This document shows positions 24,250 through 36,601 of a stretch of DNA of 64,000 nt, one piece after another. Positions within the stretch are counted from its first letter, which is position 1. Every line of letters begins with the position of its first letter. Location: assembly GCA_037833965.1 (NCBI GenBank), contig AP031358.1, positions 22,080,001 through 22,144,000 of the forward strand, read 5' to 3'. A program made the position numbers and the translations under genes. A model generated the notes under the pieces. That model was not told where the DNA came from. It made no database searches and saw only the letters and a list, made by a program, of their open reading frames with translations. The DNA comes from Marchantia polymorpha subsp. ruderalis. Its lineage: Eukaryota; Streptophyta; Marchantiopsida; Marchantiales; Marchantiaceae.

Positions 24250-26703
24250 TGGGCATCCACCGAGGCTGACTCGTACCGGTTCAGCCACTAGATCCTGAAG
24301 TAAACGCTTTACCGGAGCTAATCCAGGGGGCGGGGGGGGCAAGTCGAAAGAGATTGCCGAGTCGAGTGGTCGGAGGACCGAGGCGGCGGAAGGGGGGAAA
24401 ATCGCCAACACGAATCACGGAGACCGAAGCCAGTGTCGCGAGCGGCAATGATTTCGCGACGAGAATAACTCCGCGCCTCGACCGCAGGTAGGGGAGCCCA
24501 CGCAGTTGGCGATATTTGTCGCGAACATCCGCATCGGGCTCGGCTGGCTCGGTCACCAACCGTCGCGATGCGGGGGGACAGGGAGCGAGCGAGTGGCTAT
24601 ACGGACGTGGTGCCAAAACGGCAAGGCGGAGAAGCCCTGCGACAAGCGGAGCGTGGATGCGAGCCCCAGAGAGATTCCGGAATCTTATTGTGGTTAAAAA
24701 AAGAGCGGGCATTAAATTTGGCTGCCGGAGGGGGGAGAAATAAATGGGTCCTGTTGAGGGAAGGGAGTGGAGGAGGCACTGGAGGGCACTGAGGTTAGGA
24801 AGGGGGGGAGGGGGTGGGGCAATGGATGGGGCAGAGTGGATTGCCAAGAAACCGACAGGTGGTGAAGTGGCCTGCCCCTGGGTGCATCCCACTTTCTTGG
24901 CGTTTCGCAGGGGAGGTCGCACCCGCAACGACCGGTGTCCCGGTCACTACTGGAGAGGAGGAGAGGCTGGTGGTCACTGCCAACGAGTATGCCAATCATT
25001 TGACTAACTGGCCTTCGACTTTAAGCTCCATGACTATCGCTACTTTTGGCAGGACTCCGCCAAAGTGCGGCACTGCGCCAGCAGGGGACTGGCCTAGCCA
25101 CCGTCCGGTAGCTGGACCAGTGACGAGAGTTGCACTTCCGTCGTCCAGTGGCTGCGAGCCCCTTCCGAACCGGGTTCGGTTTGGTTTTTGTGACGGCCCG
25201 TTGCTAACTCGGGCTACCAAAATAAAATCCGATAAAATAGCAAATAATCGGCCGGAGGTTGACTTCACCATTCGCTGTCCAGTTTGCGAGTCGCTTTTTG
25301 GGTTGGTTTCGGACTCCCTCCTGCTTCGCATCACCTCTCTCCCCGTGCCCGAAATCCGACAAAATAGAATTTTTTTAATTGTGAAATACGATATTTTAAG
25401 TGCAAGTTGACTGGTGGAGGCGGAGACTTTCCCCATCCGGCTTTGTCAACACGGTGTCGCTTTCGCCTTTTTGGCCCCCGTCTTGCGCGCTCATGAGCCT
25501 CGAGCATTCCCACTCCACTCCCCTTGAGCACATACCTCCAACGAGTCCATCACCTTGAGACCTGAAAATAAAAATATTTTTTTAACCCTCAAAACTTAAA
25601 TTGATAAAAATCTAATGAAGGGAAAATTTTCCTGAATGATATATGGACTTTGGTTCCTGTCTCTTTGCCCGGCGTTGATTGAATTTTCCTATTTGGGCTT
25701 CGTACTGGACGAGTCCAGGAGTCCCATGAACTGGAGAACATTATAATCAACCACACATACGAGCAAAGGAGGGAGAATGTGGACAAATTATTTCGGGTCT
25801 ACAAGCGATCTTCCATGTGAACGAATAGCTGAGGACTTAAGAAACCTCGGGGCTCACGAGAGTCGACACACATCCTCGTAACTGGCTTCCAAGACGACGC
25901 ATTTGGAACGCAGTTGTGTTTTGACTAATCATGCAAAGAGCTGGAAATGTAGAACTATAACACTTTTTCGACGTTTGCTAATTAAATAATGCCAAATTTT
26001 GCTTCAGGCGTCTTAAATCGCGTGATGACAAAGTTTCTTCAATGGGTTGCTTTGAAAAACGAAGGGAGCAAGTTTGACCACAATAAAAGATGAAATCTAG
26101 AAAGGCAGTGTTATCAGTTGTAATGCCAAACTTTTGTGCCAGACGATGCAGAGGATTGTATCATATCCTGCGATAAAGTGAAGGGGGCTATTTATTTAAT
26201 TTTCGATTAAAGTTCTTCCCAACATCTTGGTCTTGGAACATATTACATTCTTATATGGAGTGTACGACGGTTTTATTATATGCCGACCTGGTGTGCCACT
26301 CAATATCGTGGACGACCTTTCTTACGATGATGAAAGAGAAAAGGTCGCGCCCGCAGTCCCGTCGTCGTCGAGAGCATTCGCTCGTCACTAGACAAAGCGC
26401 GGAGCTCTGAGCAGTGCCGCACTGGGCACATGAGCGATATTTTCCCGGGACCGAGCGAGCGCAGCAGAGAGCAGAGGGCAGCACCTGTCTGGAGGATATT
26501 CGACATGATATTCCCTCGGCTGCCAGCAGGAATGTCCCGCGGTCACGACACGTAGCCGCGGAGGTGACATGCCCACTGGTCTCCATCCCCCCTCCCCTCC
26601 CCTTTTCGCCACACGAGAGCGAAAACGCGAGAGAGCACTGGCCCTCGGCGCTAGAGGACAGCAAACGGTAGTTGTTTCCCCTCTGGAGCTCAGAGGTGGG
26701 GGT

Positions 26704-26718
26704 GGGGGGGGGGGGGGG
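26704..26718 (+). repeat. G15 run
   Basis: Fifteen G residues follow GTGGGGGT, making a third long plus-strand G-run in the 17-27 kb interval. Confidence 0.9.
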
Positions 26719-27025
26719 AGACCGGTCATGAGGGTGTCACTGGGCGGGCGAGAGATCCAGCTGCAGCTCCGGCTCCAGAAGCAGCCAGGCAATGCAAGGC
26801 AGGGCAAAGTCAGGCAGGCAGGCAGATCGGGAGTGGGATTGAAGTGAGAATGAAGGCAGTGATGCGGGAAAAGAGAGGCGATGCTGCACATGGGGAACCG
26901 ATTCCAGGCTGGGAAAGAACGAAGTACGTACCGAAAGGCCACTGGAAGTCCACAATTGATCATGGCCCCCTTTCTGGAGCAGAAAGAGATGGTCCAACCG
27001 TTTTGACAAAAGAGCAGAAATAGCC

Positions 27026-27092
27026 GGATGGATGGATGGATGGGCGGACGGACAGACGGAATGTTGGATGGTTGGGTGGGTGCATGGATGGA
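27026..27092. repeat. (GGAT)n/(GGAC)n tetranucleotide repeat
   Basis: GGATGGATGGATGGATGGGC is followed by CGGACGGACAGACGG and then by imperfect GGATGGTTGGGTGGG and GGATGGATG units. Confidence 0.85.
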
Positions 27093-27584
27093 TGCTGGAA
27101 TCGTGCAGGTTTCCGAGAGAAGTGTGCATATGCTTCTCAGGAAGCTGACGACGCTCTAAACCGTCGCCCTCAGACGATCTCAATGATTTCTCCGACTTGC
27201 ACATGCCCGTCGTTCTGCAGAGTCGTCTCCCGGAAGCACCGAATGGAGGCACGATGATGATCAGGCGCTATTGCAGTCACGAAGGACAGTCTCTGCCCTC
27301 AAATCCCGAAAGAGAACAGCATAACAAGTAGACCGAGTCGTTAGTTTTGCCCAGTCGATTCCCCAACCTCAGTCTTCCCCTAAGTCCGTGTTCTCTTAGC
27401 TCCATATACGAGACTCAGGTCCAAATTAGTAGGAGAGCCTCGATTAGCCCAGCAGTACCATCGAGAGCCCACTAGATTCGCGGACGAGGTAATGAAATAG
27501 CAGAAGGTTTTTTAACATGTGCACGAATTTTTCAGCCTTCGGAAAGTAATGCCTGAGTTTAGCCTGAACCGTGCCCCGATTTGG

Positions 27585-27616
27585 ATTTCAGGTCCACCTT
27601 CAAGTAGACCTGAAAT
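27585..27616. other. Perfect 10-bp-arm hairpin
   Basis: ATTTCAGGTC and GACCTGAAAT are exact reverse complements around a 12-nt loop. No gene is called within 1 kb, so a terminator role cannot be claimed. Confidence 0.75.
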
Positions 27617-29179
27617 TCGAGCCTTTACAGCCACGGCAAAACTTTTGGGAAAATATCTAAACCGGTTAAATTTGCAGCCACTGCTGTATCACAACGTCGA
27701 GTATTTGTTATTCGTTGACATATGATCATCTTTGTCTTCTGAGGATCATGAGTTACGTCGTGTTCGAGACTGGGACCATGGGTTAGAGGGCAACCTTGAA
27801 ATCCATACCTTTACAGCTACCAGACTGCATAGAGAAAATATTCATCACAGTAATACTTACAGCCATGGAATGTGATCGTTTCGTCTTCTACGAATCGGAG
27901 AAGTAGATAGCGTTCGAGCATGGGGGTGGAGCTGAACCTGGAAAGCTCATGAGATTACGGTATTGAGATGGACATGCGCAGCAAGATAACTGGGAAACAC
28001 CAAAGGATGACAAGTCGAGCTCGTGTGAAATCATATCACCTTGCAGCGGGTTTCGTAGCAGATATTTGACTCCTGAAAACGAATCTGCACAGTGGTCTGC
28101 CATGATGTAAAAACTTTTGCTGGTGTCAGATAAGTTTGTGTCTTTGCGAGTATGGCCCCACGGTTATGCTATTGACTAGCGACATAAGTGATGCAAATAT
28201 CCCCGAGCAACTTCAGAAGCGAGCTAAGCCTTCATTATGCTCGGCTTGCTGTGTGTTGGAAACGCAAGCGATGACTACGAGAGCACAGTGCGATCGAATG
28301 CAAGATCGTGCTTCATTCACCTTAAGTCATGGATCCGACGACTTTAGGCACAAGTGAACTTCTCTGGATTAATTATACTATCGTGAGCTAGGAGGATGAG
28401 ATCCACCGATCCTACTTTCTTTTCAGATTTTTCCGTATTATTCACTTGATTTCTTTCCAAAACACCAAAATAATATATATCGCTCAACCCACCAGAAACA
28501 ACACGAGGAAATAATTGCAGCAAATCAGAATGACGCAAGATCGGAAGCTGAAAACCACAAACGGGATTCATGACATCGTCCAGATTTAATATGACAAAGA
28601 TATGGAAAAAAATAAAATGAGACTCATTAACTGGATACAAAGCAACATCACTGCACACGGTATTCAAGCTTATCTAATTGTTTTTCGACAACGAAGAGCG
28701 TCTTGTTTTAATCTCTTGACTAAGTTACTAGGTCGAAACACAGCTGGTTTCTGGCATCGTGTAATCACATCTGAAGTAAGAAGCTTAAGCAGCCATATAT
28801 AATGTAGAAGCATGAGCCATTGAACGATTTTTCTTATTTGAGAGGGAGAGTATATATGAGAAAAGTGGCCTGATGATATGGGAATGTTCTACAGTAAGTA
28901 AAAAGACGTCATTAATTCACATCTTACACAAAAAATATACTACGATAAATTACCCTAGGCTCTGACCGCTGAAATATCCGAATGGGGTCAAAGGGCTCTC
29001 CTGGAGTTCAACGGGTGATTTAGGCCATGCCGGAGGTTGGCTAATAGGGCGTGAATTGGACTTAGAGCTGGATTGACCTCGAAGGAATAGAACAATGATG
29101 GAAGTTTGGGATGGAAAAGTTTTTGAGACAAAAACACTGATAGAAGCTATTATCTGATGCTCACGGTCATGATAAGGAG

Positions 29180-29480
29180 TTTTCAAATAGCAAGCCCACC
29201 ATTCAGATCAAACTCCTGCCTCGTTCAACATACAGTTTCCATGAAAGAAGACTTGACAAGCTCAGCGACCTCATGAAAGTCCATTCTGCCCTCCCCAAAA
29301 ACCACAAAGAAATCTGCTTACATCACTTGCTCTCACAAAGGTGTAACTACGACATCCACCACGTTGAAACTCCCGACATTGTTCCCATGCGAGGTCTAGA
29401 ACAAATCGGTCGCTTTTACCAATCAACATGCTCGAGGGTGTGGATGAAGTTTCAGATGAGGGATCTTAGGTGAGCAGAAA
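29180..29480 (+). CDS. Unassigned protein-like open stretch (possible exon)
   Basis: A plus-strand frame open from before 29180 to 29473 reads QIKLLPRSTYSFHERRLDKL and later CNYDIHHVETPDIVPMRGLE. Residue use is balanced and looks like a real protein, unlike the low-complexity frames of the GC islands. A start in the track frame is at 29273 but the open reading extends further 5'. I know no family for it. The next protein-like stretch in the same direction is at 29581-29841, so these may be exons or pieces of one decayed gene. Confidence 0.3.
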
Positions 29481-29580
29481 GTGCCATGGAACCGAAACTC
29501 TGAACTCCCAACAGATGGATTTGCTTCACTCCACAATGAGCGAATTAAAATCGAAGCTTTAGTCAATCTTCTTCTCGATC

Positions 29581-29841
29581 ATGTCGACTTTTTCATACCC
29601 TGAAGCATACGCAAATCTGAAAAAGGGCAGGCACGGCAGGGTTAGAACTCCAGGTCTGTTGCAAAACTATGGATTCAGGGCCTTTTTCACCAATACATTT
29701 GGGGGCCTAATCAATCAACAAATCAATCCGCGACCTACCGACGAGTTTTGGAGGCAAAAGGTCGAATGTGCTACGCGTAAACAAGTGAAAATTGATGGAA
29801 AAGTTGCCACTTTTGTATTAGTTGGAGATGGCCAATCATAA
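29581..29841 (+). CDS. Unassigned protein-like open stretch, 86 codons (possible exon)
   Basis: The plus-strand reading includes GRHGRVRTPGLLQNYGFRAF, FGGLINQQINPRPTDEFWRQ and KVATFVLVGDGQS, with a mixed, globular-protein-like composition. It sits about 100 bp after the stretch at 29180-29480 and another frame upstream reads ALVNLLLDHVDFFIP. No domain is recognised. The short distance and the frame changes suggest either small introns or a decayed gene. Confidence 0.3.
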   Translation: MSTFSYPEAYANLKKGRHGRVRTPGLLQNYGFRAFFTNTFGGLINQQINPRPTDEFWRQKVECATRKQVKIDGKVATFVLVGDGQS

Positions 29842-32800
29842 AATTCTAATAAAATCCACCCTCTGACTTCTGCCTCAGACTGGAATGATGAAATCTCCCA
29901 GTGACTTCAGGGAGCGCCGTGTGGATATTCCAAAACGTGTCTGGCCAGTACGATGGAGGGGAAAAAGGACATGGAGGAAAGAATAAGGCTGTCTACAACC
30001 CTACAAGAACTTGCCGAGCTAAAAAGAATAGCTACAGTACTCCAAGTCTCTCATGAGGCAGCGAGAGGTAGGGAATGAAATAATGCAAGGAAGAAAAGTC
30101 CTTACTACACTTTAGCCCATGGCTTCGGACATGGAAAGAGAATGAAAGACAGGCACAGGATTGCTTCACGTTGCTGCAAACATATGTTTATAATGGTGTG
30201 CTCGTCAGAGTGGTGGCGACGCGAAATATATAGCACAATATTGCCAAGCAGAATGTGAGGGAGAAGCACACTCTAAGGGACGAGGAAGGAGTGATTCGAA
30301 GATTCCTGCCCACTTCTCGTGGTGGGAATCAAAAGAGAGAAGTAATATACATGCACCCAAAGAAAAAGCAGCTCTTGGGAAAGGGTTTGGGGGTTATTAA
30401 GAGAAAAAATTGAAGAAAAATCTAAGTCGCAAAGTTACCTGAAAGATCTTAGCTATGCTGCAACATGTGGGACAAAAAGATGAAAGGAGGCGGTTTGAGA
30501 GAAAAGAGAAGGAGTAATAATGGGGACGGATTCGTTGGTGCATACGATCAACGTAGCATGGAGTCTATGCGGATGGGCTACAACGTTATGAGAAACCTTT
30601 TTTCCTCACGTGGTCCGAGAAAATACACAGTGTCAAGAAATGTGTTCCCCCGGAGCTCCTCTCGAGAAATGTTTCCATTTTACTGGTCGTGAATTTCTTG
30701 TTGTACTTTTTCACTTCTCCAGTCAGATAAATATTCCCTGTTCAAGGTTCCGCATTCCATGCATCTACATGCTTCTACAGAAAAGAAATTAAGTGTTTCC
30801 TGTAGTGAAAACTATATCGATCTACGAGTTGAGAAATCCCTGTGATATTTTATTTTCTTTTCTAAATTATCGCGAAATGGTGGTTGAAATTCATGGATTA
30901 CGAAGCAGAGCCCTAGACTCTCACTCGAAAAGTAGAAAGTGGGTGAAACCATGCAACAGCTTCAAAGCATATCGGGAACAAATTGCAAATGTGACAAGCT
31001 TTATATGCTAGAGAAAATAAAGCCTACCAGCAAGCGAAAGGGCAAGGACGGCGGAATATCAGAAGGATTTCGTGTGCTTTCTGTTTTGGTCTCACTCTAG
31101 TGGGTGTGACCGATGGAGCTTTTGATTCAAACCGCAAACGATGTCAAAGGCAGCTTTGCATGCGTTACAATGTGAGCCAAATGCAGAGGATATTATGACA
31201 AAATATAAATGCATGAAGCATTTCTAGGAAGATTGTAATATCGAAAACAGGAAAATCCCATGTGGCCCGTTTGAAGCAACAGGCTCGTAGGGTAGGGTCA
31301 TAAAGGAAGAAAAGGACTTAAAAATACCCATCAAATGTCAAAGTGGAAATCCGCTACAAGGACATCTCGGGCGATTTGTTTTTCAGCTGAAGGAGATGGA
31401 AAAGTTCGGTTTTCAAGAATTGAAGCAGACTGTTCACCGTGAAAAGCAGAAAAACTGTTTCTATGACACGGGGCCCAATTTTCTCACTATGCAGCTGTTC
31501 ATATTCGAAGATATCATGCTAGCTGTAAGAGAGAAAATACAGAAACGTGTTGATAGCGAGAGAGGGGCATGGTTGTCAAGTCTTGTCGTCCACCTCCGTG
31601 CCCATTTCCAGATGACATCCGTGAGAAGTCTCTCTCTCATGAAGAAGAATCTTATCTTCATGTATGCTTATCGATCAATCTTCTTAAGTGTCAGGAATCA
31701 TGTCAAAAGAAGGCAGACGTCTGTCCAAATCACCGAGAGGGGTTGGCACCAACACTAAACCTACCACATCTCAGGAGCCAGCTTGTCAACTCTTCTGGCA
31801 GTCATGAGCACGCATGCGACATCTGAACTTTGTCCTAATGTTAGTCGTGATGATGTTTCGCTGGTTTGGCATGCCGGCGATTTGAGGTTTTTGTGCCGCT
31901 AGGTACTTTACGAGTGAAAAGATTAACTCTTCAAATCATCTATCACAAAGAGGTGGAAAGTTGTGGGAACGACGAGGACATTAAAATCATGTTAGACATC
32001 GATCCAAAAAGAAAATCCATAGAAACTAACAAAAGAAGAAGAAAACGAAATTTAGAGAACAAAAAAGTTCGTCGAAGAGGATTGTTGGATCTTAAAGTTA
32101 TTTGACACTGGCTCTTACGAGATCATGTAGAGCGACAGAGTAGGACGAGCAACTACGCTCGATGTATCTTTTCTGTGTCCCACTCTCAAAGCCCAACGTG
32201 GACAGAGACTCTAAAGATAAAAAACGACATTCGAAGATCAAAACATGCAGATTAGAACCCAGCGATTTGATCTTGAGCCGAATGTTTCTGGATAAAACCA
32301 ACGAGAAAGAGCCCAGCATTTGGGAATATCTTTAGAACCAGATCGGCAGGATCATAAGCCATGCAACAGCTCAATGCTACTCGTGCTATTGAATTAAAAT
32401 ATAGGCGGATGTTCGGCATATCAAGAAACATAAGCTTGACCTTAAGCAAAGAATATTCTAGTGGAGAAAGAGGATACCGACCACGACTCTAGAAGTCCCT
32501 ATGTTAGCGTCCAAGGTTATGTTGCTTGCAGTTTACTTCCGAATCGAATGATCCGGAAAAAGCTAATGTTTCCAAACATGATAGCAAATGACAAAGCATA
32601 ATTGGAGAGTGATTTTGTCTCCGTGGCCTTTGTCTCCGAGCCCTTTTTCCTGCTCGTCTTTGCCTCTTTTATTCAAGTAACTGGTGCTTCTGACTATGGC
32701 TTGTTCATCATAAACGCATTGCCACCACAAAAAAGAACCGGAGAATCTACAGCGAAAGAAATGGCTTTGACGAGGCCTTTCGTTGTATCAATACTACACG

Positions 32801-33488
32801 ATGGTCATGACTGCCCGTGTGATGTTGGCTGGCACGAGAGTCCAAAAGAACTGGATGTTGTGGACGCAATATTTGCTCGCGTGGCGAAGGCAGGAAAGAA
32901 CATTTGGAAAAACAGTATTCGAGCTGGGAAGTCATAACGGTTTTGTCAGTAGGCTGGAAAAGATGTAAGCAAGGTTCAATTCTGAGGAACATCATGCAAG
33001 CGCAGAAATGGGCGAGACGTTTTCGCCCTTATGAACATTACCAGCAAGTTTCTCCAAAGCTTTCCGGGGAAAGGAAAGGGAAAGATTTGGACCAGCAAAG
33101 AGTTGAGGTTCAACTTGTGAAGATTGCCAACATCGAAAAATAATGTGCGAAATAATGTGCGAATATCGCCGCCGCTCAAGGAACAAGGGACAGAAGGTGG
33201 AGATAAAGCTTGTTGAGATGCTCTTATTCATGTAGACAATATCGTGTGGGTGAACCTTCGTTGTGACATCTTTATTGGGATCGAGAATATATGTTTATCC
33301 GGACATCCCATGCATACCCCGAAGAAACTCGAGGAAGAAGAAAGAAGATGGTTAACCCCATGCAGCTCGTGTTTTTTTTCCCTAGCATCTTGAGTGACTA
33401 CATCGACGTGTATGCATCAACCTCAAGGTCAGTTTTCCCGCAACCACTTTGCTAGAACATACTTCTTGCTTCTTGGCCGAATATTACC
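29842..33488. other. Region with scattered protein-like open stretches, no recognised family
   Basis: Plus-strand open stretches at 31396-31758 (120 codons, basic with hydrophobic patches), 31866-32105 (79 codons, Lys/Arg-rich end) and 32602-32937 (111 codons) are candidates for exons or relics. None has a motif I can name, and no continuous exon chain with consistent phases was assembled. Confidence 0.3.
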
Positions 33489-33707
33489 GTGGCTTTTATG
33501 GCAAGCTTCGTCAGACATGACAACCTCGAAGAGGTAGAGCACCTCGGTGGGAAAAGTGTATCCTTCCACATTGATCCTTTGGTGAAATGTTTGCCACAAA
33601 GCATTATTGTATTGGAAGAGGACCGGGGTTGGACTCTAAACACTCCAAACGTGATCCTTGTGTCACTAGCAGAATCGGATCACAAGCCTAGCATCTTCAA
33701 TAAATGA
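33489..33707 (+). CDS. Unassigned open stretch, possible AAA+ ATPase-like fragment
   Basis: The 72-codon frame reads MASFVRHDNLEEVEHLGGKS, then LPQSIIVLEEDRGW and TLNTPNVILVSLAESDH before a TGA. A hydrophobic strand ending in VLEE about 20 residues before NVILVSLAESD resembles the Walker B and sensor-1 order of Clp/torsin-type AAA+ domains, but Walker A was not found upstream. The likeness is weak and could be chance. It may be the last exon or a fragment of whatever gene once filled 29-33.7 kb. Confidence 0.2.
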   Translation: MAFMASFVRHDNLEEVEHLGGKSVSFHIDPLVKCLPQSIIVLEEDRGWTLNTPNVILVSLAESDHKPSIFNK

Positions 33708-33710
33708 AAC

Positions 33711-36070
33711 CCTTATAGCAATTGTTTGTTGATCGCAAGCAGCGCTAGAATGAGGCCCGAGTGACAGATCACCGGCCTCGGGACCAAAGGGACCACAACG
33801 TGATCTTTGTACCCTCCAAGATTCGACGCACATGAAAATGAATGAGTTTCATACAGTGCCGATCAGATGCACTCAGACGGTGACATTCCTTCCTCACCAC
33901 CACCCCCTTTGCAATTACCCCCAGAAGCCAACCATATTTGCACTACCCTAAAATCAATCTCTATTATTAACCTCACCACAAAACACAATTTCCCAATTGC
34001 CAACTTTCGATCCCAAAAAATAGAAATCGAGCAAGAACTCATAACTCCGATACGCAAACCCTACTATTCAGCTCGCCAGAAGACAAATTTCCAATTTACG
34101 ACGTGCACAAAGAAATAGCCTTTTCCAATTGCCACCATAACCCGACCATGTTCGCATCACCATCGGATCAGAAACCCTAGTTATATTACGGCGTTCTCTT
34201 CACCATAACATGATCACCATGATTTGCAACTTACCATCTTGAAAAGGAGAGCCAACAAGCCGAGGATCAAAAACCCTACCAGTCAGCCCACCAAAAGACC
34301 ATTTCCGAAAATTGCCAAATTTTACGATCTATTTTTTAAATGCAGAAAAAAGGAGAGAAAAAAAAACTCATAACTCCGAGAAGGAAGCCGGCGAATGTCC
34401 AAGATCAAGAAACGCACCATAACTCCAACATCCTTGAACCCACCATACTCGTCAAAACGACGAGTGTCAGCTCGCGCGAATATCATGCCCACTAAACCTG
34501 CACGCTCGCCTCACTTCACATCACTCACCTCAAGTTAAGGCCTGCAGTTGATAATCTGGCCCTAATATCACGCCCGCTGCCCAATTAAGCCCCGGCGAGC
34601 GCATTGTGCGACGACACCCGGTCGATGTGATGGCGATCGGATCGAGCGCTGATTACCACATATCTCGTCACCGGAGGGCCGGAACCATGGCCATGTACAA
34701 TCGCGCAGAATCCCCCACTCTTTGCCGGAGCGAGTCACGTCATCGCGGAGCACTGGGTTGTGGTTGGGCCAAGAGCACCAAAAGGCATGGTTCGATATAA
34801 ATAGACGGGCCATGATCCTGCATCTCACCTGTCGCCATGCACTAAGTGTGTTTAGGTGGTGGCTATGGACCCCACGATCCCGCCCAATTTAGCCGGTTTT
34901 ATCATGCCCCCGCTGCGCCTCCACGGGAGCCCCGTAAAGTACCCCCAGCCCCAACCATGATTTATTACCGCCTCTGTACCACGTACAACTCCCTCCCCCC
35001 TCCCCCCTCCTTCATCTGCCCGGTCACAAAAGGCTGGCGCTGGTCAACCACCTCGGCACCCCCCCATCCCATCCCGAATGCCATGCCATCATCATCCGAG
35101 GACGCCCCATTTCCATAAGTGGAAAGGCCAGGCCCAGGCCCCGCACGCCGTACCTACTCGACGACCACGGAGACGACCACGACCACGATCACCTCCCGAC
35201 GAGCCCTTTCCCCCTCCCTCTAACCGGTGGGAGTTTCCAGCCCCCTCCCGCCCGCCCGCCCGTCGGACATCGACGCGGGGACGAACATTTCGATGACGAA
35301 CGTTCGTGCTATCTCAAGACCCCCTCCTCGTCTAGTCATCCGTCGGCTGTCGAGTTAACGCGGGGCCGGCAGCCGATTAGCTGTCGACAGAACAGGCCAG
35401 TTAGCACTAACGGAACGCGGCGAAGGTCAAACCGCTTACGGGGGGGGGAGGGGTTGGGGGGGGAAACGGAGTTTCGGCTGCGGGCGAAGCGAAGGACACG
35501 ACCTGAAAGTGTACCACAAAGTACAGCGGCGTTATTCGAGCTTACCACGGCACCTTAGACCGGGCCTGAGGTAACATGACATGCGTACCGCGGGAGGCCA
35601 AGGCCCGCGCGGACGGGACCGGCGTCCGCCATCGGTAAACGGAAGGTCGCGGCTCGCTGCACGGATGTCTCGCTGACTCCGTCCACCTCTTCCGTTCAAC
35701 GTCCGCCGCAGGCCAGGTTGAACTTCGGAGCGTGGAATAACCCTCGCCCCCGTTGTCGTCAACGGACTGATCCGTTTCCGTTCCCCGTCCCAACCGACCC
35801 TTCGCCCTCAGACCCATTCAACGTCGCAACACTGTACCCCCAATTGAGGACGGAATTAATTTCGGGGCTAGCGTCCCCCGGGAGACCTTCTCAGGCGAAA
35901 GTATCAAAACGCCATCCATGGGCTTCCATCGCTGCCCCGCGCAAAGGAGAGCGGTAGCTTCCTCGTGAAGCCAGCAGCGTTCGCACTGAGTATTCGACCG
36001 GGGAGACGGACGTTGGAGGAATATTCGCGATGATTTAGAAGGGAAATCAAATTAGCCGCGGACATCTATA
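33711..36070. other. Intergenic DNA turning GC-rich toward CSLC
   Basis: From about 34500 the DNA becomes GC-rich with pyrimidine- and C-rich tracts, for example about 34980-35020. Open frames of 60-90 codons on both strands lack motifs. This is probably distal upstream sequence of the CSLC gene. Confidence 0.45.
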
Positions 36071-36320
36071 ATGAAGCTACTCTGCCGCATGTGGCAGGGG
36101 GTAGGTCCGCGGGGGCTGTGCAGGGGCAGAGGACAGCCAGGTCCGTCGGCCGACCGACGGAGGGAGGGAGGCAGGGTCGGCCGAGGGCGAAGGCGCGGCA
36201 GCGTCAGCCGAGCGGGGGAAGCGGCAGGCTCCGTTAGCCCATCACACTCTTGCTGCGCACCTCGCTCTCGCTCTCGCTCTCTCTAGCACTCTCACGCTCT
36301 GTAAGCCCTGCCCCTTCCTG

Positions 36321-36601
36321 TCCGCCATAGCCAGAGCCCACAAGCTCGTTGCGCAACCGGAGCGGGAGCGGATCTGCCTTTTCCGCCATAGCGAGCGACA
36401 TCCGTCCAGCCGACGGAGCTCCGAGTTCCGATCCTGAGGCTCCGAGGCCGGAGCTCGCGATCTGATCGCTCGCTCTCTCTCTCGCTGGTGATCGCGGCTG
36501 GCTGCCTTTTGCGCCATCGCCAGGCCAGGCAGGCAAGCGGCGGGCGGGGGGTTAGTCTACAGAGTCCGGTGCGGTTGGTTGCCTTTCCGTCCGCCATAGC
36601 C
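36321..36601 (+). repeat. Four copies of a TCCGCCATAGC motif
   Basis: TCCGCCATAGC occurs at 36321, 36382 and 36590, and a variant GCGCCATCGCC at 36511. Each follows a CCTTT/CCTT-like pyrimidine stretch (for example TGCCTTTTCCGCCATAGC). Copies are 60-130 bp apart in the CSLC upstream region. Confidence 0.7.

Larger units (their letters stand above)
19440..25560. other. 6-kb GC-rich island, long overlapping frames on both strands, no recognised gene
   Basis: GC-rich DNA carries overlapping frames up to 292 codons (23420-24298, plus) and 216 codons (20954-21604, plus) with comparable minus-strand partners (215 codons at 24281-24928). Their translations are Arg-, Pro-, Ser- and Gly-rich with no conserved motif, and frames on both strands are equally open, which is the pattern of stop-poor DNA rather than genes. 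Simple repeats and hairpins inside are listed separately. Confidence 0.5.
25560..29180. other. Intergenic DNA with a GC-rich patch at 26.3-27.3 kb
   Basis: No gene family is recognised. The 191-codon minus-strand frame at 26388-26963 and the 171-codon frame at 26737-27252 are low-complexity (Pro/Ser/Leu/His from C-rich and CATC repeats) and overlap each other, so I do not call them. Confidence 0.45.

Noticed and set aside
23420-24298. 292-codon plus-strand frame in the GC island
   Set aside because: Equally long minus-strand frames overlap, the composition is Arg/Pro/Ser-rich, it crosses a degenerate repeat and a G16 run, and no domain is visible.
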